Shown here: in pieces, positions 42,850 through 56,716 of the stretch | Position numbering within the stretch: position 1 is the stretch's first letter | Layout: the number at the start of each line of letters is the position of its first letter | Origin: Lunularia cruciata | Taxonomy: Eukaryota; Streptophyta; Marchantiopsida; Lunulariales; Lunulariaceae | Length of the DNA stretch: 64,000 nt | Assembly (NCBI GenBank): GCA_948567375.1 | Contig: OX419758.1 | Coordinates: forward strand, 439,001 to 503,000 | Direction of reading: 5' to 3' | Made by a program: the position numbers and the translations under genes | Notes under the pieces: model-generated | What the model was told of the DNA's origin: nothing | What the model saw: the letters and a program-made list of their open reading frames with translations, nothing else | Database searches by the model: none

Positions 42850-43760
42850 AGCATTGGAAGGAAGAATAACCAAAACCAAACTTCACAAAATCAAATTGTA
42901 GATATAGACCTTAAGCAAGAAGACACATGAAGAAAAGGCAATGAATTACTTAGTCTTGGACCTTAGGAAGCACATTGATAAGAATTTTAATGAATCCTTT
43001 GACACCTTGGGATTATAGATAGCATTTTGCAAAGAGAAAGTTGAACTTCTCCTTAGGGTAGTTAAAGGTGAAGCAAGTTCTTTGTAGTGGACCTTCCGTA
43101 GTTAATTCTTTGTAGATGATTTCTTTCTAGTTAGGACTCTTTGCAATATCAATCTTTGGATTAATGTTAGTGATCCAAAGAAGGCAAGAAGGAAGTTTCT
43201 TGGAATAGAATTAGAGCTCTATATAGACAAGTGGAAAATATTTATAAGTATAAAGGATAAGTAATTGTACAAGAAAAGGAGATAAACAACATACAAAGGA
43301 GATTAAACCAAATGCAAATTTGATAGATCCAATGATATTAGATTTCTTAGCTTCCAAATAGATTTTTGCTACTTAAGGTTGCAATTCAGTGTAAATATTG
43401 ATTCAATTGGTCAGAAGATGAGTAAAAGAGCCTTAGCTCTTTTTCACTTTTCTTAGTTCTGATTATAAGTTTCATTTCTTTTTTGTGTGAATCTTTGTAG
43501 TGAGAGTACCAAGTAACTTGCAAGTTTAATCCTTAGTATTCATGACCTTGTGTGTATGATCCTTGGTGTAGTTCTTTGAAAGCAATTCTGTGATGGGACT
43601 TTGAGTGATTTGTAGTGTCAATATTACTCAACAAAAGCACAAAGAAGAAGAGTAGTTAATAATGCAAAGAATCTTGAAAAAAGATGTTGTGTTGTGGTCT
43701 GCTTAGGATTGCAAAACTATTTAGTGTTGTTTATCTATGTAATGTTGTAGTAGATTATGC
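42850..43760 (+). pseudogene. A9: strongly decayed ORF2 end and LTR of family A
   Basis: About 42,900-43,000 aligns by eye with the LKLLVQET...DVDMN region of ORF2, and 43,380-43,760 with the family A LTR (TGTGTATGATCCTTGGTG, then GATTTGTAGTGTCAATATT). No frame remains. It appears older than A1-A6. Confidence 0.45.
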
Positions 43761-46150
43761 AAAGGATCTTATAGTTGACCTTTTTCTATATGAGCAATCT
43801 ATGTAGGTCCAAGTGATTGGCCACATGGATCTTGTCCTCTCCTAGGGCTTATAGGTGGTGGAGGATCCATAACCAGTAGTTTGTTTAGTTTTGTGGCATT
43901 GGAGTATGGGAGCTAGAGTGTTTGATGGTGAGGCTATTGAGAGTTTCAATACTCTTGATCTAGTTCTCTCACACCCTTGTCTCATCAAGCTTGAGATTTT
44001 ACACTATGATCACTTTTTGGGCCTGGATGGTAGCTCATTTTGGTCATGCATTCATAAAATTTACTATTTACATTACCATTTACATCCTTTTGAAGAAGAA
44101 GATGCACCAAAATCTCACTCAAGGCTTTTGGTGTGGATTTTGGAGGTCCATATGTCAAAAGGAGTACTTAAAAAGTATCTAAAGGACAAAGAATTGATCT
44201 CTCACCAATTCAAGACTATGGTTTTAAGATTTCAATGATGTTTTTGTGTTCCATTTTAGTTAAAAAGACCACCATTGGAAAGAGGAGTAGATGTGCTACA
44301 ATTGAGAGTGGATTTTTGAGTGATTAATTCTTAAGATATGATCAATGAAAGCAAGTCCTAATTTATACCATGTGCACAATTTGGATGAATTCATGGGTTT
44401 CATTATAGCTTTTCATAATTTTTTAATTGTGTTGAAGATAAGAAAAAATCTAGTTTACAAGCAATGAAATTTGATGCAACAAACTCCATAGAAAATATTG
44501 AAATATTGTCATCAATTCCACCTTAAACCCTTCCATACACAATAATAAAGGAGGTTTAGGAAACTAGTGTATAAGTTCTTGACAATTGAGATTGCAAATA
44601 TGCACAACCACACATGATAGGTTTAGATATGAACTCCTACCTTTAGGAGATTGCAGGTTGTAGATTGTAGATAGGATTCCACAACTACCTATGATAGGTT
44701 TGGATATGACCTCCTAACTATAGATCCCATAGCTAAGCATCTAGTTTGTTCCCAAAAAGAGAAAAGCATAGTATAGTACCACGCCATTGAAGAAGGGTAG
44801 AACATGTTCTTCGGAGTAGGAATTTTTGTAAAGAAATAGCCTCTTTGCATACAACTGGATCATCACCTTTGGAAATTAGTTTTGTTTTATCCTTTTTGAA
44901 TATGATATTTTTTTCTAGTATGTTTTTTACCCAAGAAGTTAAATAATCAAAAGTAAAGAATTGCATTGTCACATTTTCCTTTGCAAATTCCTTTGCATTT
45001 GATAAATTTCTAACCTTATCCTTGTAAGAATGACATATTTCTTACTATTTTACTACTATCTGGTCAACATTATGTTGTCATAAATTTTCAAACTTTGAAT
45101 TTTGGGCCTTTGGATTTTGCACAAGTATCTTTAGAGCATAACTTCTTTGACTTAGCTCCCAATCTTCTTGAAGACAACAATAATTTTTGCCTACCCATAT
45201 TTCTTTGCTATAAAAAAATAAAAATGAAGGCATAACTCTCCACATACATACAAAACTCCCATACTTAAAATAGAAAGTAAAGGAAAGGAAACAAAATTAA
45301 GAAATTCCAAACATCCTCAATTCTAAAATCAAAGGAAAAAGGCTAGATCATAGTTTTGTGCTAGTATTGTAGGTCCTTGATTTCCCTTCTTTTGACTTTT
45401 GAAACCCATTACTTTACCTTGTTCTTGGAGATATCATACTCCTCAAAATTTATCAATCTTCCTTCATCATTTTATACTTCTTACTTTTTCCATTCAAGTA
45501 ATTTGGTATCTAGATGTACTCTTTTTAACTCCCAAATATTGGTAGTAAGCTTTATTTAGTCTTTGGTTATTGTGTAATATGTGGTTGGGATAGTGTGTTT
45601 GATTCAAAATTAAACATGAGTATTCTATATCTAATCTTTTGAGTAGTACATTCTTTCTATTGATTGCAACTTTAAAGATCATACCTCTTACAAGGTGAAT
45701 GCAATGAAATAGGCTATTTTAACAAAAGTGTAAAATAAGATTTATTTACCTATAGCCTATATAGCATAAGAATTGGAGTTTTTTCCACAAAAAGCCTACA
45801 ATTATTTAACTATGAACAAACTTTTCTAACATGACATTCTTAGTAAAAATCTTAAATATAAAAGTTACCCAAGGAAGCTAATACTCATTGTTGCAAGTAT
45901 GCTCTATTGATACATTTAGTTTCGTATTGTAAGTAGTTAAAATATATTATTTATATGGAGTTTAACCAAGCTTGTAAATTACACATAATTAACTAGAGTT
46001 ATTAGTTATTAGTGACACTATTTTAGAAGAGTCTAAAAGAGTGAGAATCACACCTTTGGATTCTATTGTATTGACTCAATATAGTTCTTAGATGTTTGGC
46101 TTTGAATATAAAATTGAAGAACTATTTTATCTAGAGCTTTTTAAAGTAAA
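43761..46150. other. AT-rich region, no recognised gene
   Basis: A plus-strand open frame at 43,891-44,238 (115 codons) has no recognisable domain and lies in old repeat DNA. A short direct repeat built on ATGATAGGTTT-GATATG is present at about 44,610 and 44,690. Nothing else supported. Confidence 0.35.
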
Positions 46151-49100
46151 ATGTTCTATAATTTAAGGAGAGCCCATGTGAAGGAATCCTTTGACTTAAT
46201 TTTTGGATTACAATAAAATCATATGCTTATGGGATTATTTCCATGAGTACGGATATCCATATTGATTTTTATTTAGATGACTTTTTAACTAGTAGATGGG
46301 TTACTTTAGTAATTAGTAATATTTATGTGTAAATAGTTCACAAGTATATAACTATTAATGATGAGGTACTCATCATCCTTTCATTTGAAACTATATATTT
46401 CATTGAGATTTTTAGTGCATAGTAACTTGAGTGTTGGAGGCCTTGGAGTTGTAGCCTTGGAGGAGGGTGATAAAATTAGGCTCCTTGGCTTCATAATCCA
46501 TGGCATGCTTCCTTAACCGTCATCAAAGTGGTTAGTAAGGAAGTATATCTCTCATCTTGAGTGAGAGATAGGTTGGTTCATACTTTTAGTTCCATGTTGG
46601 GACCTTTCTATAAGGTAGGAAAGTTTTCTACTTATAATTCCTTATTAGCCAAAAGGATATCAGATCTCACTTGGAAAAAAAATAAGGGGATGAGAGGGGT
46701 GGTAAACATATGTTAGCAAACTTGGATCTATTTGTAAACCTTAATTCATTATGATATTTTTGAGGTAATATTGTAAATCTTGTGTACATAAGAGAACTTT
46801 GAGATAGTATGCATGGTGGACTAAATTTTTTTAAGAGACTATGATTTAGGAAAGATTTCAAGTTTGAGATATAGATTCAAGATAATCATATATGGAAAAA
46901 TAGTTTATCTTCTAAATTTGCTGCTTAGAATTGCAATGAGAGCTATTACATACACAATACTAGAAACTTTGGAAGTTGGTTGGGAAAATTGCTCAATAAA
47001 ACTACATGCTCTCTATTATATTATAAAGAGTATATCATTTCTTCAATTGGATGTAATTGCCTTGAAACTCTCCAAAAAAATTTAACGATAGATCTATAAC
47101 CATATAGCTGAATAATTGTAGATATAACATCCTCGTAAAGAAGGTTATGAGTTTTTAAGTCAATGGACCAAATCTAGGAATAAAAAAATAGGTGTGCTAA
47201 ACAAATAGGTGCTAAGCCAAATGATTCAATGAAAAGGTTTGAAGTCATTAACGGGAGGACTCCCTTGAGTGATGCTTATATGTGCAACTTCTCAAAGTAG
47301 TAGGAGTAACCATGAGGAAGCAATGATTAACATTGTGTAAATAGGTCTATTTTTGGAAGTTTTGAGTTCTCATGCATTGGAGAATGACCAAAAGTATGTT
47401 TGAATATTTAGGTTCATCTTTGGAGCATTGAGTGCCATCAAGATTAGAAGTTAAATTTATATTCTATTATGGATTATTATTTTAATTTATGTTTTTTTAT
47501 GCCTCCAAGAGGTTGAGGTGATAACCCTTGTTGATTTGAATAAAAGAGAGTTCAAAGTGGAATTTGAAGAGATGGTTCAAAGGATTAAAAATTCTTCTCT
47601 ACTTGGAGGAAAATTTTATTTAAGCACTTTTTATATGGATAGATGTGGAATGAGGCCAATTCATATCCATTGAGGTTTGGAAGACGAGATTGAAGGAAAT
47701 GAAAGGCTTACTTAACTTTGATTGCATATTGTGACTTCTTCCAATATCAAGAGAAAAGAGCTCTAAGACTAGGAAATTATGTGAGGTTTGTGGAGAAGAA
47801 GGATTTCCAAAATACCATTAGTGTAGAAGAGCACTAGTATTTTTGGAGATCTTTGTAAGAGATCTTGAAGATTCTTAGTACCTCCATGGAGAAACTACCT
47901 TCATCCTTTAATACTCAAGATAAATGATGGAGATAACTTCTTAGTTGATGGATAATCTATTCCCAAGGCTTTTATTAATATACCATCTATAATTTATTGT
48001 ATAGTAAAAATATTGGATATGGAGGTTACTACAATTAAGATAATAGCCATGCTCACTGAGAGTTTTTTGAGAGAGTTTGAAAGCACAAATTCTTAACAAG
48101 TTGTTGATGTATGAGAAACCTTCTTCCAAAGTAGAAGTAATCAAAACTGCAATCTATATAAAAGAAGGATGAGAGTGATTTGTGGTGAAGGAGGTTATGC
48201 ATCATACACAAGCCTACAAGTATGCAAGTGCTTTTGTAGTAATAGAGTGTCACAAGCTAATATTCCATATTGCTATTATTCATACGAAAAAAGTCCTTAG
48301 TCACCATGTTAAAATTAAACAAGTGATAATAAACTTTGAAATGTGATCTTTTCCTTTACATATATTAAGTTTTGAACTACATTGACTTGATTCTTAATGA
48401 AATATTGCAATTTGGTTGGTAGTTTATTGATACAAAATTATAAGTTTTATTTTTTACTACTACACTCACCATCACATCTCCCTAAATACACTAACCCAAA
48501 ATTAATTCATTGTTAATAGTATATTAGAAATTCAAATACCTCCATTAATAAAATTTCTCTCAAGGAAAAACACCAAATTTATATCCTCAATCTTCACCTT
48601 AATGGTCTTCAATTGGTGTTAAATTGTTGTCCTCACATGAGAATACTCTTTAGGTGATAATTGCATTTGGTAACTATTCTTATGCTATTTGCATCTGCAT
48701 CCAAATTTGGTATAATTTTTGGGCTAAGTGTCTTTATACCAGTCTTTGAACTTCTAGATTCATGCTATTTAGAATCAAAATTTCTTCTTAATATAAAGTT
48801 CAATCCCAAAATGACACTAAAAGAAAGTAAGTAATTCTTTCTAAACATATGAAAAACTCACTCATCAACTATAGACTCAATTGGGGCCTAGCCCCATTTT
48901 AACTCTTTTGTCTCTCCCTTGTATGGCTTGATGGGTCCTCCCATCCTTCATTTTCTCTATGCGGTCACATTTTTCTCATTAACTATACAAATTATGTAAC
49001 AAAAGAAATAATCAAAATTTCACAAAACCACATCGGGTGTTGTAGTATTGGAAGTAATTAGAAGAACATATGAAGACAATGTCTTTCAGAAAAATATATT

Positions 49101-49549
49101 ATTCTTAAAGAAATGTGCTTTTGTGGAAGTGTGGAATATGCATCTTGGAGAGGAAGATATTGATAATTGCCTTAAGAAGGAATCAATATGGTTATATTGA
49201 AATATCACTTTCATGATCTATATGTTTTTACTCTATTTGATTATGAGTTTATTTCTCTAGTGTCTTCACACACCTTCAACTCTTATGGGATTACTTTTTA
49301 TGTCAAAACTACCAAACTACATGGTGACATTTTCCTTTGTATCTATTCATTTGCTAATCATATCCTCATGAGATTGAACTATTCCTTATCAAACTACTAA
49401 CATTTTATTTTATATTGAGTTATTCTAATAAAAGTGCACTCTAGGATCCTACCAAGGCTCCTAGAGATTAATAAAAATATATTCATTCTTTCAAAGATCT
49501 CTTGAGTGATTTCTTCTTTATGTAAGTGCTTTCTTGAATTTGGAAAGAT
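46151..49549. other. AT-rich decayed region with a weak copia integrase signature
   Basis: At about 46,220-46,305 (+) the translation YGIISMSTDIHIDFYLDDFL with following TSRWVT resembles the copia integrase motif YGP...GxxYYxxFIDDxSRxTWVY. This is a single short match and tentative. The remaining 3 kb has no domain I can name; only short frames with stops are present. Confidence 0.35.
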
Positions 49550-50089
49550 CCAAATTGGCAAGAACCACAAAGGACATGAAATTAATCCATGAGTAATCTA
49601 TCACAAAAAGTTGATTGTTGCAAAGAGGTATAAACTCCTCATGCCAAAAGTTAAAGACCATCACTCCTCATGTCACTAAACAAAGCTTTAAGATTAAAAT
49701 CATCAAGTTAACAACTAGGGATGTATTCTTACACTACCCTAAGTACTTATTTGAAGTAGTTGGTGATACTTAAAAAACTAAGATCTCCACAATATACATG
49801 TAATAATGAGTTGAGTAATAATTATGTCAACTGCAAAGATAAAGTGCAGATGTTAAGGAGCTACAGTCTTAGTACCTTCATATGCTAGTAATAATTTTAG
49901 TAAAGACAAAGAAAGAGTGGTTGGCTTCTTGCTGAAACTATAATCAAGTTCTATATATTGATATATTAATAAAGAGGCTACATTGTCAAAAGAATATGAG
50001 GGAATGGGTATACAAGGTGGCTTGTATATCAAGCACTTCTTTCAAATCTCAAGAACTATCATGCCATTTATGATAGCACATGTGTGTGG
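49550..50089 (+). pseudogene. Gypsy pol relic just upstream of the A5 ORF2 leader
   Basis: Words in the same order as at 34,200-34,330 (GGGATGTATTCTTAC-like, ACCCTAAG, GTAGTTG) indicate the integrase region of the same element. Lying directly before an ORF2 leader, it suggests that full-length family A had pol between protease and ORF2. Confidence 0.45.
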
Positions 50090-52589
50090 TACCCACATTT
50101 TTTTTGGCAATTTTTAGGATGAAAAGTGTATTTGTAGACCAAATTCAAGGAAAGATAGAAGAGGTTAGTGCATTTGGATTGAAATAAGGAGATCTAATTT
50201 GACTTAAGGAAGTTGGCATCATATCAGAAGGAGGAATACTTAGATCAGACTGGATGGACAAAAGATCCAAAGTGAGGTTACTTTGAATTGGAATAAAGAA
50301 CCTGATCTGAGGAAACCTTAACAAACTTGACTTGGGCTGTACCAACCAAGAAGATACACTTGACAAGAATAGTTACTTCATGTAAGGATATATTTGAAAG
50401 TGATAGGAGTAAGTCATGGATTATGCTTGAGTTTCAACTAAGGTTTGATTGAAGAATAACTAAGATTTAGTGGAGTATAAAATCAAGGCTTTGTTGAGTG
50501 GATCGCAATGTTGAAGGATTATCCTATGCCTTTGAATAGTTGTCTTGATTGCATTAGAGTCACGGGATTTTTGTGTGAGAAGCCAAGAGAGAATGAACGC
50601 AAGATGCCATTCAAGGAAGGCAAACAAGTTCTGACCATCTCAATCCAAAACCCAATAATTAGATGCATTAATATGGTGGCCCAATTCAAAGTCTTGAGCA
50701 AACTTTGGACCACATTCTTGGCATGGAATTCGGATTTGAGTTCTCCAGGATTCATGCCAAAAATAATAGCCATCAATTGTGAGGATGGTCCTAAGGAAGA
50801 GGGGAAGAGAGAAAACCCAACTCAATGGATTGAGTCCAATTGGAGGTTAGTTATTGGAAGGGATGCAAAAGAGCCTATAGGGATCACCTTTGATTGGAAC
50901 TGTGGTCCTATGGAGGAAACCAAAGAGCTAAAGGAGACCTTCAATGAACCTTTCAAGAAGAATTGGTACAAGGTAGACACTTATGTAGACATGATGAGGT
51001 GAAGTATTGTAAAGGTAGTGATGAAGATCATGAATCCAAAGTGGAATACCTATATAACCAAGAAAAATTCACTTTTCTTCCACCTGATGTTTGTAAGAGA
51101 GAGTGTAAACTAGGCAAGGTGATTTTATTTTAAGACAAGGCAAATGGTAGGGCAATAGAGGATGGAAATTTTGCCTCATCAATGATAGCAATAGTAAACC
51201 TATCATCAAGGGTGGAGGGAGAGGAAGAAGCAAAGCCTAGTGATGAGAACTCTAAGGAGGAACTAACTTTGAAGAGTACATACTCATGGCATGTACAGCT
51301 TCGTCAAGCTGTACATGTGAAACCAAGTGAGCTTCTAGAAGAAGAGGAGAGCTTGGAAGTGTTAAGTTTGAAGGTGAGAAAATCTCAACTTTGGGTTGTG
51401 GCACAAGCAACAATTTTAAAGGATTAAGAAGAACTATACAATGATATATTTTAGAGTGTGAATTTCCTATCAAGTATGGTTTATCCTTTGTTGGTGTATT
51501 TGTCGGAGAGGATGTAAGAGGTAAAGAAGGAGCATCCCTAGGTAAAGAATGAGCTTTAGATGGTGAAAGAATTCAGAAAAGACATCCAATAGTTGAAGAT
51601 GCAATTTGCTCAAAGTCAAGATGAAGCTGAGGTTCTTTGGGTTGATGTTATAATCTAACAACAAAGCTTCAAAGACTTGTAGGAGAGCTTTGAGAAACAT
51701 GGTGGTTATTTAGAATGTCAAATAGAAGAGTTGAAGGAGCAAAAGGAAGCACTTGAGAAGTTGAAGGAGGAACTTGTTGATGCACAAACAGACTTAGTCC
51801 ATCAACAAAGGCAGACCCAACCGCAAGAAGAAGTGATGGCTAAACTAAGACAAGTCATGGTAGAAGAAGATTGAGCTTGGCAGAGGGACCTTGCCAGCAT
51901 AACACAAGAAGAACAATGATTGTATGATCTTGTTAAGTGGGCTGAAGCTCAAGTTGCTTAGGAGGAAGTAGAGAGGTGGAAGGTGGAGATGAAGGATGAT
52001 GAGGAACTCTTCCTCATCAACTTCGTATGAAGTTGGGGGAAGAGATGACTCAAGGGGCATCAATCTCATTGAAGAAGAGTTCAAGTTTGGTAACTGAAGT
52101 CACTATCTATTTGAAGGTGATGCTCAATATTGAGCTGAGGTGAAGCTACAGGAGGCCTACCTACACAAGCTCAAGTTATTGGTGCAAGAAACCCAAAGGA
52201 AGAAGGTGAAGGACATAAAATTGATCACTTTGTTAATCTGCCTTAGAGATAAAGTAGATAGGAAAATGACAAAGGTAGGAGATCATTTCTGCTTTAGGTT
52301 AGATTTAGTTGAGAAAAATGTAGATAATCTGATACTTACTTTGGGTGGAAGTAGAGTAATTTGACCCAAAGTAGTCAAGGTCGGAGGGTGAGTGATTTTG
52401 GAGGAGTTACCCAAGTCATGTGAGACAATTAGAGTAGCAAAGGAGAAGATAATTAGAACACCTATGACTTCAATCTTAATATGGACTGAAGATGTGCTAA
52501 TAGTAGATGATGAACCTGAAGTACAAAAGACACTTGTAGTGGACTCAAGTCAAGAAGCCAAAGTCAAAGTAGTACTTAGATGGGATTAG
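50090..52589 (+). pseudogene. A5 ORF2 and leader
   Basis: The leader begins GGTACCCACATTTTTTTTGG at about 50,090. The ORF2 N-terminal domain is open at 50,508-51,002 (FLAWNSDLSSPGFMPKIIAI, WIESNWRLVIGRDAKEPIGI, NWYKVDTYVDMMR) with the same Trp spacing as A1. The acidic and coiled-coil parts continue to 52,589 (YLHKLKLLVQETQRKKVKDI). About 300 bp of the N-domain is missing near 51,170. Several stops. Function unknown, as for A1. Confidence 0.72.
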
Positions 52590-52609
52590 GATAGTAACAA
52601 TTCCATATA

Positions 52610-53372
52610 TGAAGTGGTGGAGTTAGAGATATGATGCTTCATATTTGGGGATTTGTAGGAAGTTTTCAAGTGGTTTAGATATTTCTTATAACTGCCACGT
52701 GGCCTGTCTATTTAAAGCAGCCATTTGCTGTGTTATGTATTTAGTATTGAGCAGAAGAAAGAGTAATGTGAAGTGTTCAACCAACACTCATTGTTTCACT
52801 TAATTTTGAGTATCAGTCTTATGTTTGCTCTTGTGAGTGTATGGAGAAGTTTGGATTTTAAGTGAGAGTTTGTTAGATTTTTGATTCTACAGCTTTGACT
52901 TTCATTGTGTGTGTTTGATCTTGAATAGAATGCATTCAAAGCAATGCTTGACACCTTTATAAGAATTGTAATATTGGTAGTATTTGTCATTTGTGTTTGT
53001 AGGTAGGAGACTGATGCAAAGTCATCTTGCACATTAGGAAGTTGTACATTTTATGGAGGAGTGGAATGCAATTCCAAGGTGAAGTCATGGTGAAGTAGCC
53101 TTTTTGTGTCAACTAAATTATCACAATTGGAGTGAATTTGGAGTGAAATTGAAGAAATGTGATTTTGAATGATATTAAATTGTAGTGTGGTTGTTGTTAA
53201 GCAATTGCTATTCTCTTTTGGGTGTTGTTTTTGCCCAAGAGATTAAAGATGTAATCAAAAGAACTATATTATTACCAATTAATTTTTATTTGACAATTCT
53301 TTACCAAAATCTCTATGGGAAAAAAATGATTACTCATCTTTTATTGCAAAAGTGATACTTATTGGGTTATCA
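52610..53372 (+). repeat. LTR of A5, between ORF2 and a following PBS/gag
   Basis: TGAAGTGG to GGTTATCA, 763 bp. ORF2 lies upstream, while a primer-binding site and gag lie downstream, so one LTR serves two bodies, as in A2. Confidence 0.78.
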
Positions 53373-53381
53373 CATGATTTT

Positions 53382-53399
53382 TGGCACTGGTGTTGGGGA
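53382..53399 (+). other. Decayed tRNA-Asp-type primer-binding site
   Basis: TGGCACTGGTGTTGGGGA, 13 of 18 matches to the tRNA-Asp complement and in the same place as in A2. Most differences are C/T or G/A. Confidence 0.65.
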
Positions 53400-54510
53400 C
53401 ACTAACCTTTGGAGTGGAATAATACAAAGTGGATTTTTAGGCCAACTATTCCTTGAATATGAATTTTTGCATCAAGAGAACAAAAAGAAGAGAGTGCGCG
53501 TAGATGAAATCTGCAATGTAAAGAAGAAGAATGCAAGAAGAACCAACTCATTGTTGAACAACTAGAGAAGAAAGCATTGGACTTAAAACTCCTTCATGAT
53601 GTGCAAGATGCCTTGAGACAGCTCAAATAGCAAAAATGAGAAGTTGGGTGGAAAGACTTTTTTACACCACCTCATCCTAAATGAAAGAAGGATGCTAGTG
53701 GACAAACATATTTGTTGAGACATAGTACATTGACTTCCCCTAAAACTGCAAAGGGAGCCAGTTACTTGAAAGAGTTGATTCATGAGAAGACTATATGAAC
53801 CTTGACAAAAGAAGAGTGAAAATACATCTTACATAATATCCACTGATCAGTTTGGGAGGTTCTTGAAGAGCAATTTGATGATATTTACACTCTTTAACAA
53901 CTTTGGTTGAAGACAAAGTAGCTACTATTGAAGACCTATTGTTGCATTTGGTACCTTAGGAACCTTGGCCTAAACCCAAAGTACAATCCTAGAAGTGGAT
54001 AAGGGCAAGCAAGTTTGTTACCCCAATAGCCTATCAAACAACCAATAGACATGATGTTCCACCATATTACAAGTTAAGCATATCAAAAGTATAAGAGGAT
54101 GGAACAAGATGAAGACCCAAATGAATTCATTAAGGAGTTTGAGGTAATTTATTTTGCTAAAAAAGAACAAGACTCCCAAGATTGACTGTGAATTTTCCCA
54201 TGTTTGCTCTAGAAGGAAGCTTGGAGTAGGAATACCCATGTTATTTAGAATAAGTTTAAACTAGTCAATTGAGTGGAACTTTGGGATATCTTCTTGGAAT
54301 GGTTTTGAGAAGTGGATTACAATACAAGTGACTTCACCATCCTCAATGATTTGGATTAAGGCAAGAATGAGAAGTTGAGAGATTATTCCAAGTGATTTCT
54401 AGTGTTACTAAATTGAGTGGTTGGCTATTTGGATGCTCAAGCCATCACTTAGTTCTTAGGAGGCCTATCACCCAAATTTGGATCTTTGACAAAGAGGAAT
54501 GTAACCTCTA
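53400..54510 (+). pseudogene. A5 gag fragment
   Basis: Decayed gag in the plus strand. EFIKEFEVIYFAKKEQDSQD at about 54,120-54,180 and FLGGLSPKFGSLTKRNVTS at about 54,455-54,510 match A2 gag (FIKEFKVISFANKEHDSADQ and FLGGLSPKIQIFARERNVTS). It is cut at 54,511 by the opposing LTR of A6. Confidence 0.72.
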
Positions 54511-55242
54511 TGACAACCCAACAAGTATCACTTTTGCAGTAATAAGTAAGTAAAGTTTGTTTCCACAGAGATACAATTCAAAGATGCTCAGATGCAAAGT
54601 AAAATGTAACAATGTAGTTCTTCTTGAGTTTTTCTTTAATCTCTCAAGTGGAAACCACACCTAGAAGAGAGTAACAAGCATTGATTCATAGTCTCATCAT
54701 AAATTAATAACACTCATAATCACAACTTCATCAAATCTTTCCAAACAATCTTGATTGTGATGATTCAAACTTTCTCAAAGAAGGCTAATTTTCTATGAAA
54801 CCACTTTGCCTCAAAAGTGTGCTCCACACCTCCATTAAAGTCACCACTTCCTTGATTAAAGCTACTTTGCATCAACTCCATGCTGTGCTCTTCAATGCAA
54901 AATACTACCAGCACTACAATTCCTCTCAGATCTATCAAGGCATTGCTTTGATTGCTATCCATTCAAGATCAAACACACATAATTAAATCAGAGTTGTGGA
55001 GCTCACTGAATTGTACTTTGAAATTCTCCAAACACTCACAAACACACACATAGGATTGATACTTGGAATTAATGACAAGCACTAAGTTATAGCACTTTGC
55101 TTTACTCAACTTAAAAAATATAAATACTAAACAACATAACACTATGAATGCTTCCTTTAAATAGGTTGAGCACATCAACAATTACTAACAAATATACTGT
55201 TTCCTAACAATCTCCAGATCTAAAATGGCAATCCACTCTTCA
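54511..55242 (-). repeat. 3' LTR of A6
   Basis: Minus strand TGAAGAGTGG to GGTTGTCA, 732 bp, inserted into A5 gag. It carries no organelle insert at the atp1 site and serves as the clean comparison for A2. Confidence 0.78.
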
Positions 55243-56019
55243 TATTTGTCAATTCAAATCTCAAATTAATTATGATCTGATCTGATGTGTACCTCTTCAT
55301 CTTCTCTACCCAATTTACCTTCCTTTGCACCTTGTACTTTGGCTCTATCCCCTTCTATATCTTATTCTATTCCTATCACTTCTTCCATCTGAACCGCAAT
55401 CAAAATCATGGGTATTCTATCTACTTTCTCATCTTCCAACCTACTTACTCCTAGTCACTTAGATAACTCCTCCAAAGACAATTGAACTCCTACTTCTTAT
55501 ACTTCACCTTGGATTCCTACCTTCATGCTACTCCGAATCTGCTTGAGTTTAAGACAAACATTGTCTCCTACTTCTATCATCTTCCTATCTACTAGATCCC
55601 TTAGGCAAATCAGCAAATTACTCAGATCCATATCCTTTGCCTTTTTCCTTCTTGTCTCCTACACTAAAAGCTTCAACTCATATAAGCATACTTCTTCTAC
55701 TTTCACTTTGGCTTTGGTTTTTCACATCATGCTGAGCTTTTGTACTACTCCTCCTACTTGCTCCAATGTATGATCTTGAGCTCTCTTCCCAATGCATCTT
55801 AATGCATCTTTGAACTCGGCTTTCAATGCTTCTTTCTCCTCCATGTATCAAGCAAGTTGGGCCTCTCCATTAATGACAAGTCCTTGCAATCTCTCTTCTT
55901 CTCTATTCCTCCTTACTAACTTTCATTTCCAGGCTTCATCTTTTTGTGTTGCCATCAACTTCAAACTCTCCAACTCCTGCTCCATTTTGGCGATGATTGA
56001 TTTCATATGTATAACCTCT
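55243..56019 (-). pseudogene. A6 ORF2 C-terminal region
   Basis: Minus-strand coiled-coil region corresponding to A1 from about 12,100 to 12,890, interrupted at 56,019 by the 5' LTR of the family C element. The continuation towards the N-terminus lies at 62,403-64,000. Confidence 0.7.
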
Positions 56020-56705
56020 TGTAATACCAATAGCTAGACATATGATCTAGAGGTGAAATTTGGTTTGGTAACATCAAGAAATATTTTATACATGATGGAC
56101 TAAATAGATCAGATAGAGGTATCACCAAAAGAGTACTTCTACAAATAGGGTAGAAACCAAAACAAACTTGAAAACCTTAGAACCTATAGTTAAACATATG
56201 ATCTAAAGGTGAAATTTGGTTTGGTAGCATCTAGAGGGATGTTATACATGATGGACTAAATAGATCAGAAAGAGGTATCACTAAAAGGGTACTTCTACGA
56301 ATAGGGCAGAAACAAAAATTGCATGAAATCTTTAGAGGCAATATTTAGGGCCTAAACGGATGAAGTAGGCCTCAAAAATGTGCAGATCCCCCTCCTAAGA
56401 AAGAAAAGGTTGGCCTTCCTTCCTTCCTTCCTACAAGAAGTCCATAAAGACTCTTGTTGGTCAACATTGGTTTGACCAACTAGATAAGACTAGATCCAAC
56501 ATGTCACCCACACATACACCTAATCTGAGGCTGGAAATCAATGACATGACACAAATCCATGAATTTGATCCAAGGGTTATGCTTTTGTTGAGTGTCTTTA
56601 CTTTGCTATATAATAAAGCCAAGGTGCTCCTTTGGGGCATCGGAGTTTGAGTGTGGGACTTGTGTTTTCTTTTTTGTGTTTCTCTACTATCCTTGGAACA
56701 TTACA
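56020..56705 (+). repeat. 5' LTR of chromovirus C
   Basis: 686 bp, TGTAATACC to CATTACA. An internal duplication of roughly 150 bp (units from about 56,023 and 56,183) is shared by all three C LTRs. The plus-strand TATATAATAAAGCC at about 56,609 is a possible TATA box. Confidence 0.85.
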
Positions 56706-56706
56706 A

Positions 56707-56716
56707 TGGTATCAGA
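56707..56716 (+). other. Primer-binding site for initiator tRNA-Met (family C)
   Basis: TGGTATCAGA one base after the LTR end; matches the initiator tRNA-Met complement. The following bases have drifted. Confidence 0.8.

Noticed and set aside
43891-44238. 115-codon plus-strand open frame as a host gene
   Set aside because: No domain recognised, no splice context, and it lies in decayed repeat DNA; length alone is weak support in a 64-kb window.
46220-46305. Firm Ty1/copia element call at 46 kb
   Set aside because: Only one short integrase-like phrase is visible, without LTRs or a second motif; kept as a low-confidence note only.
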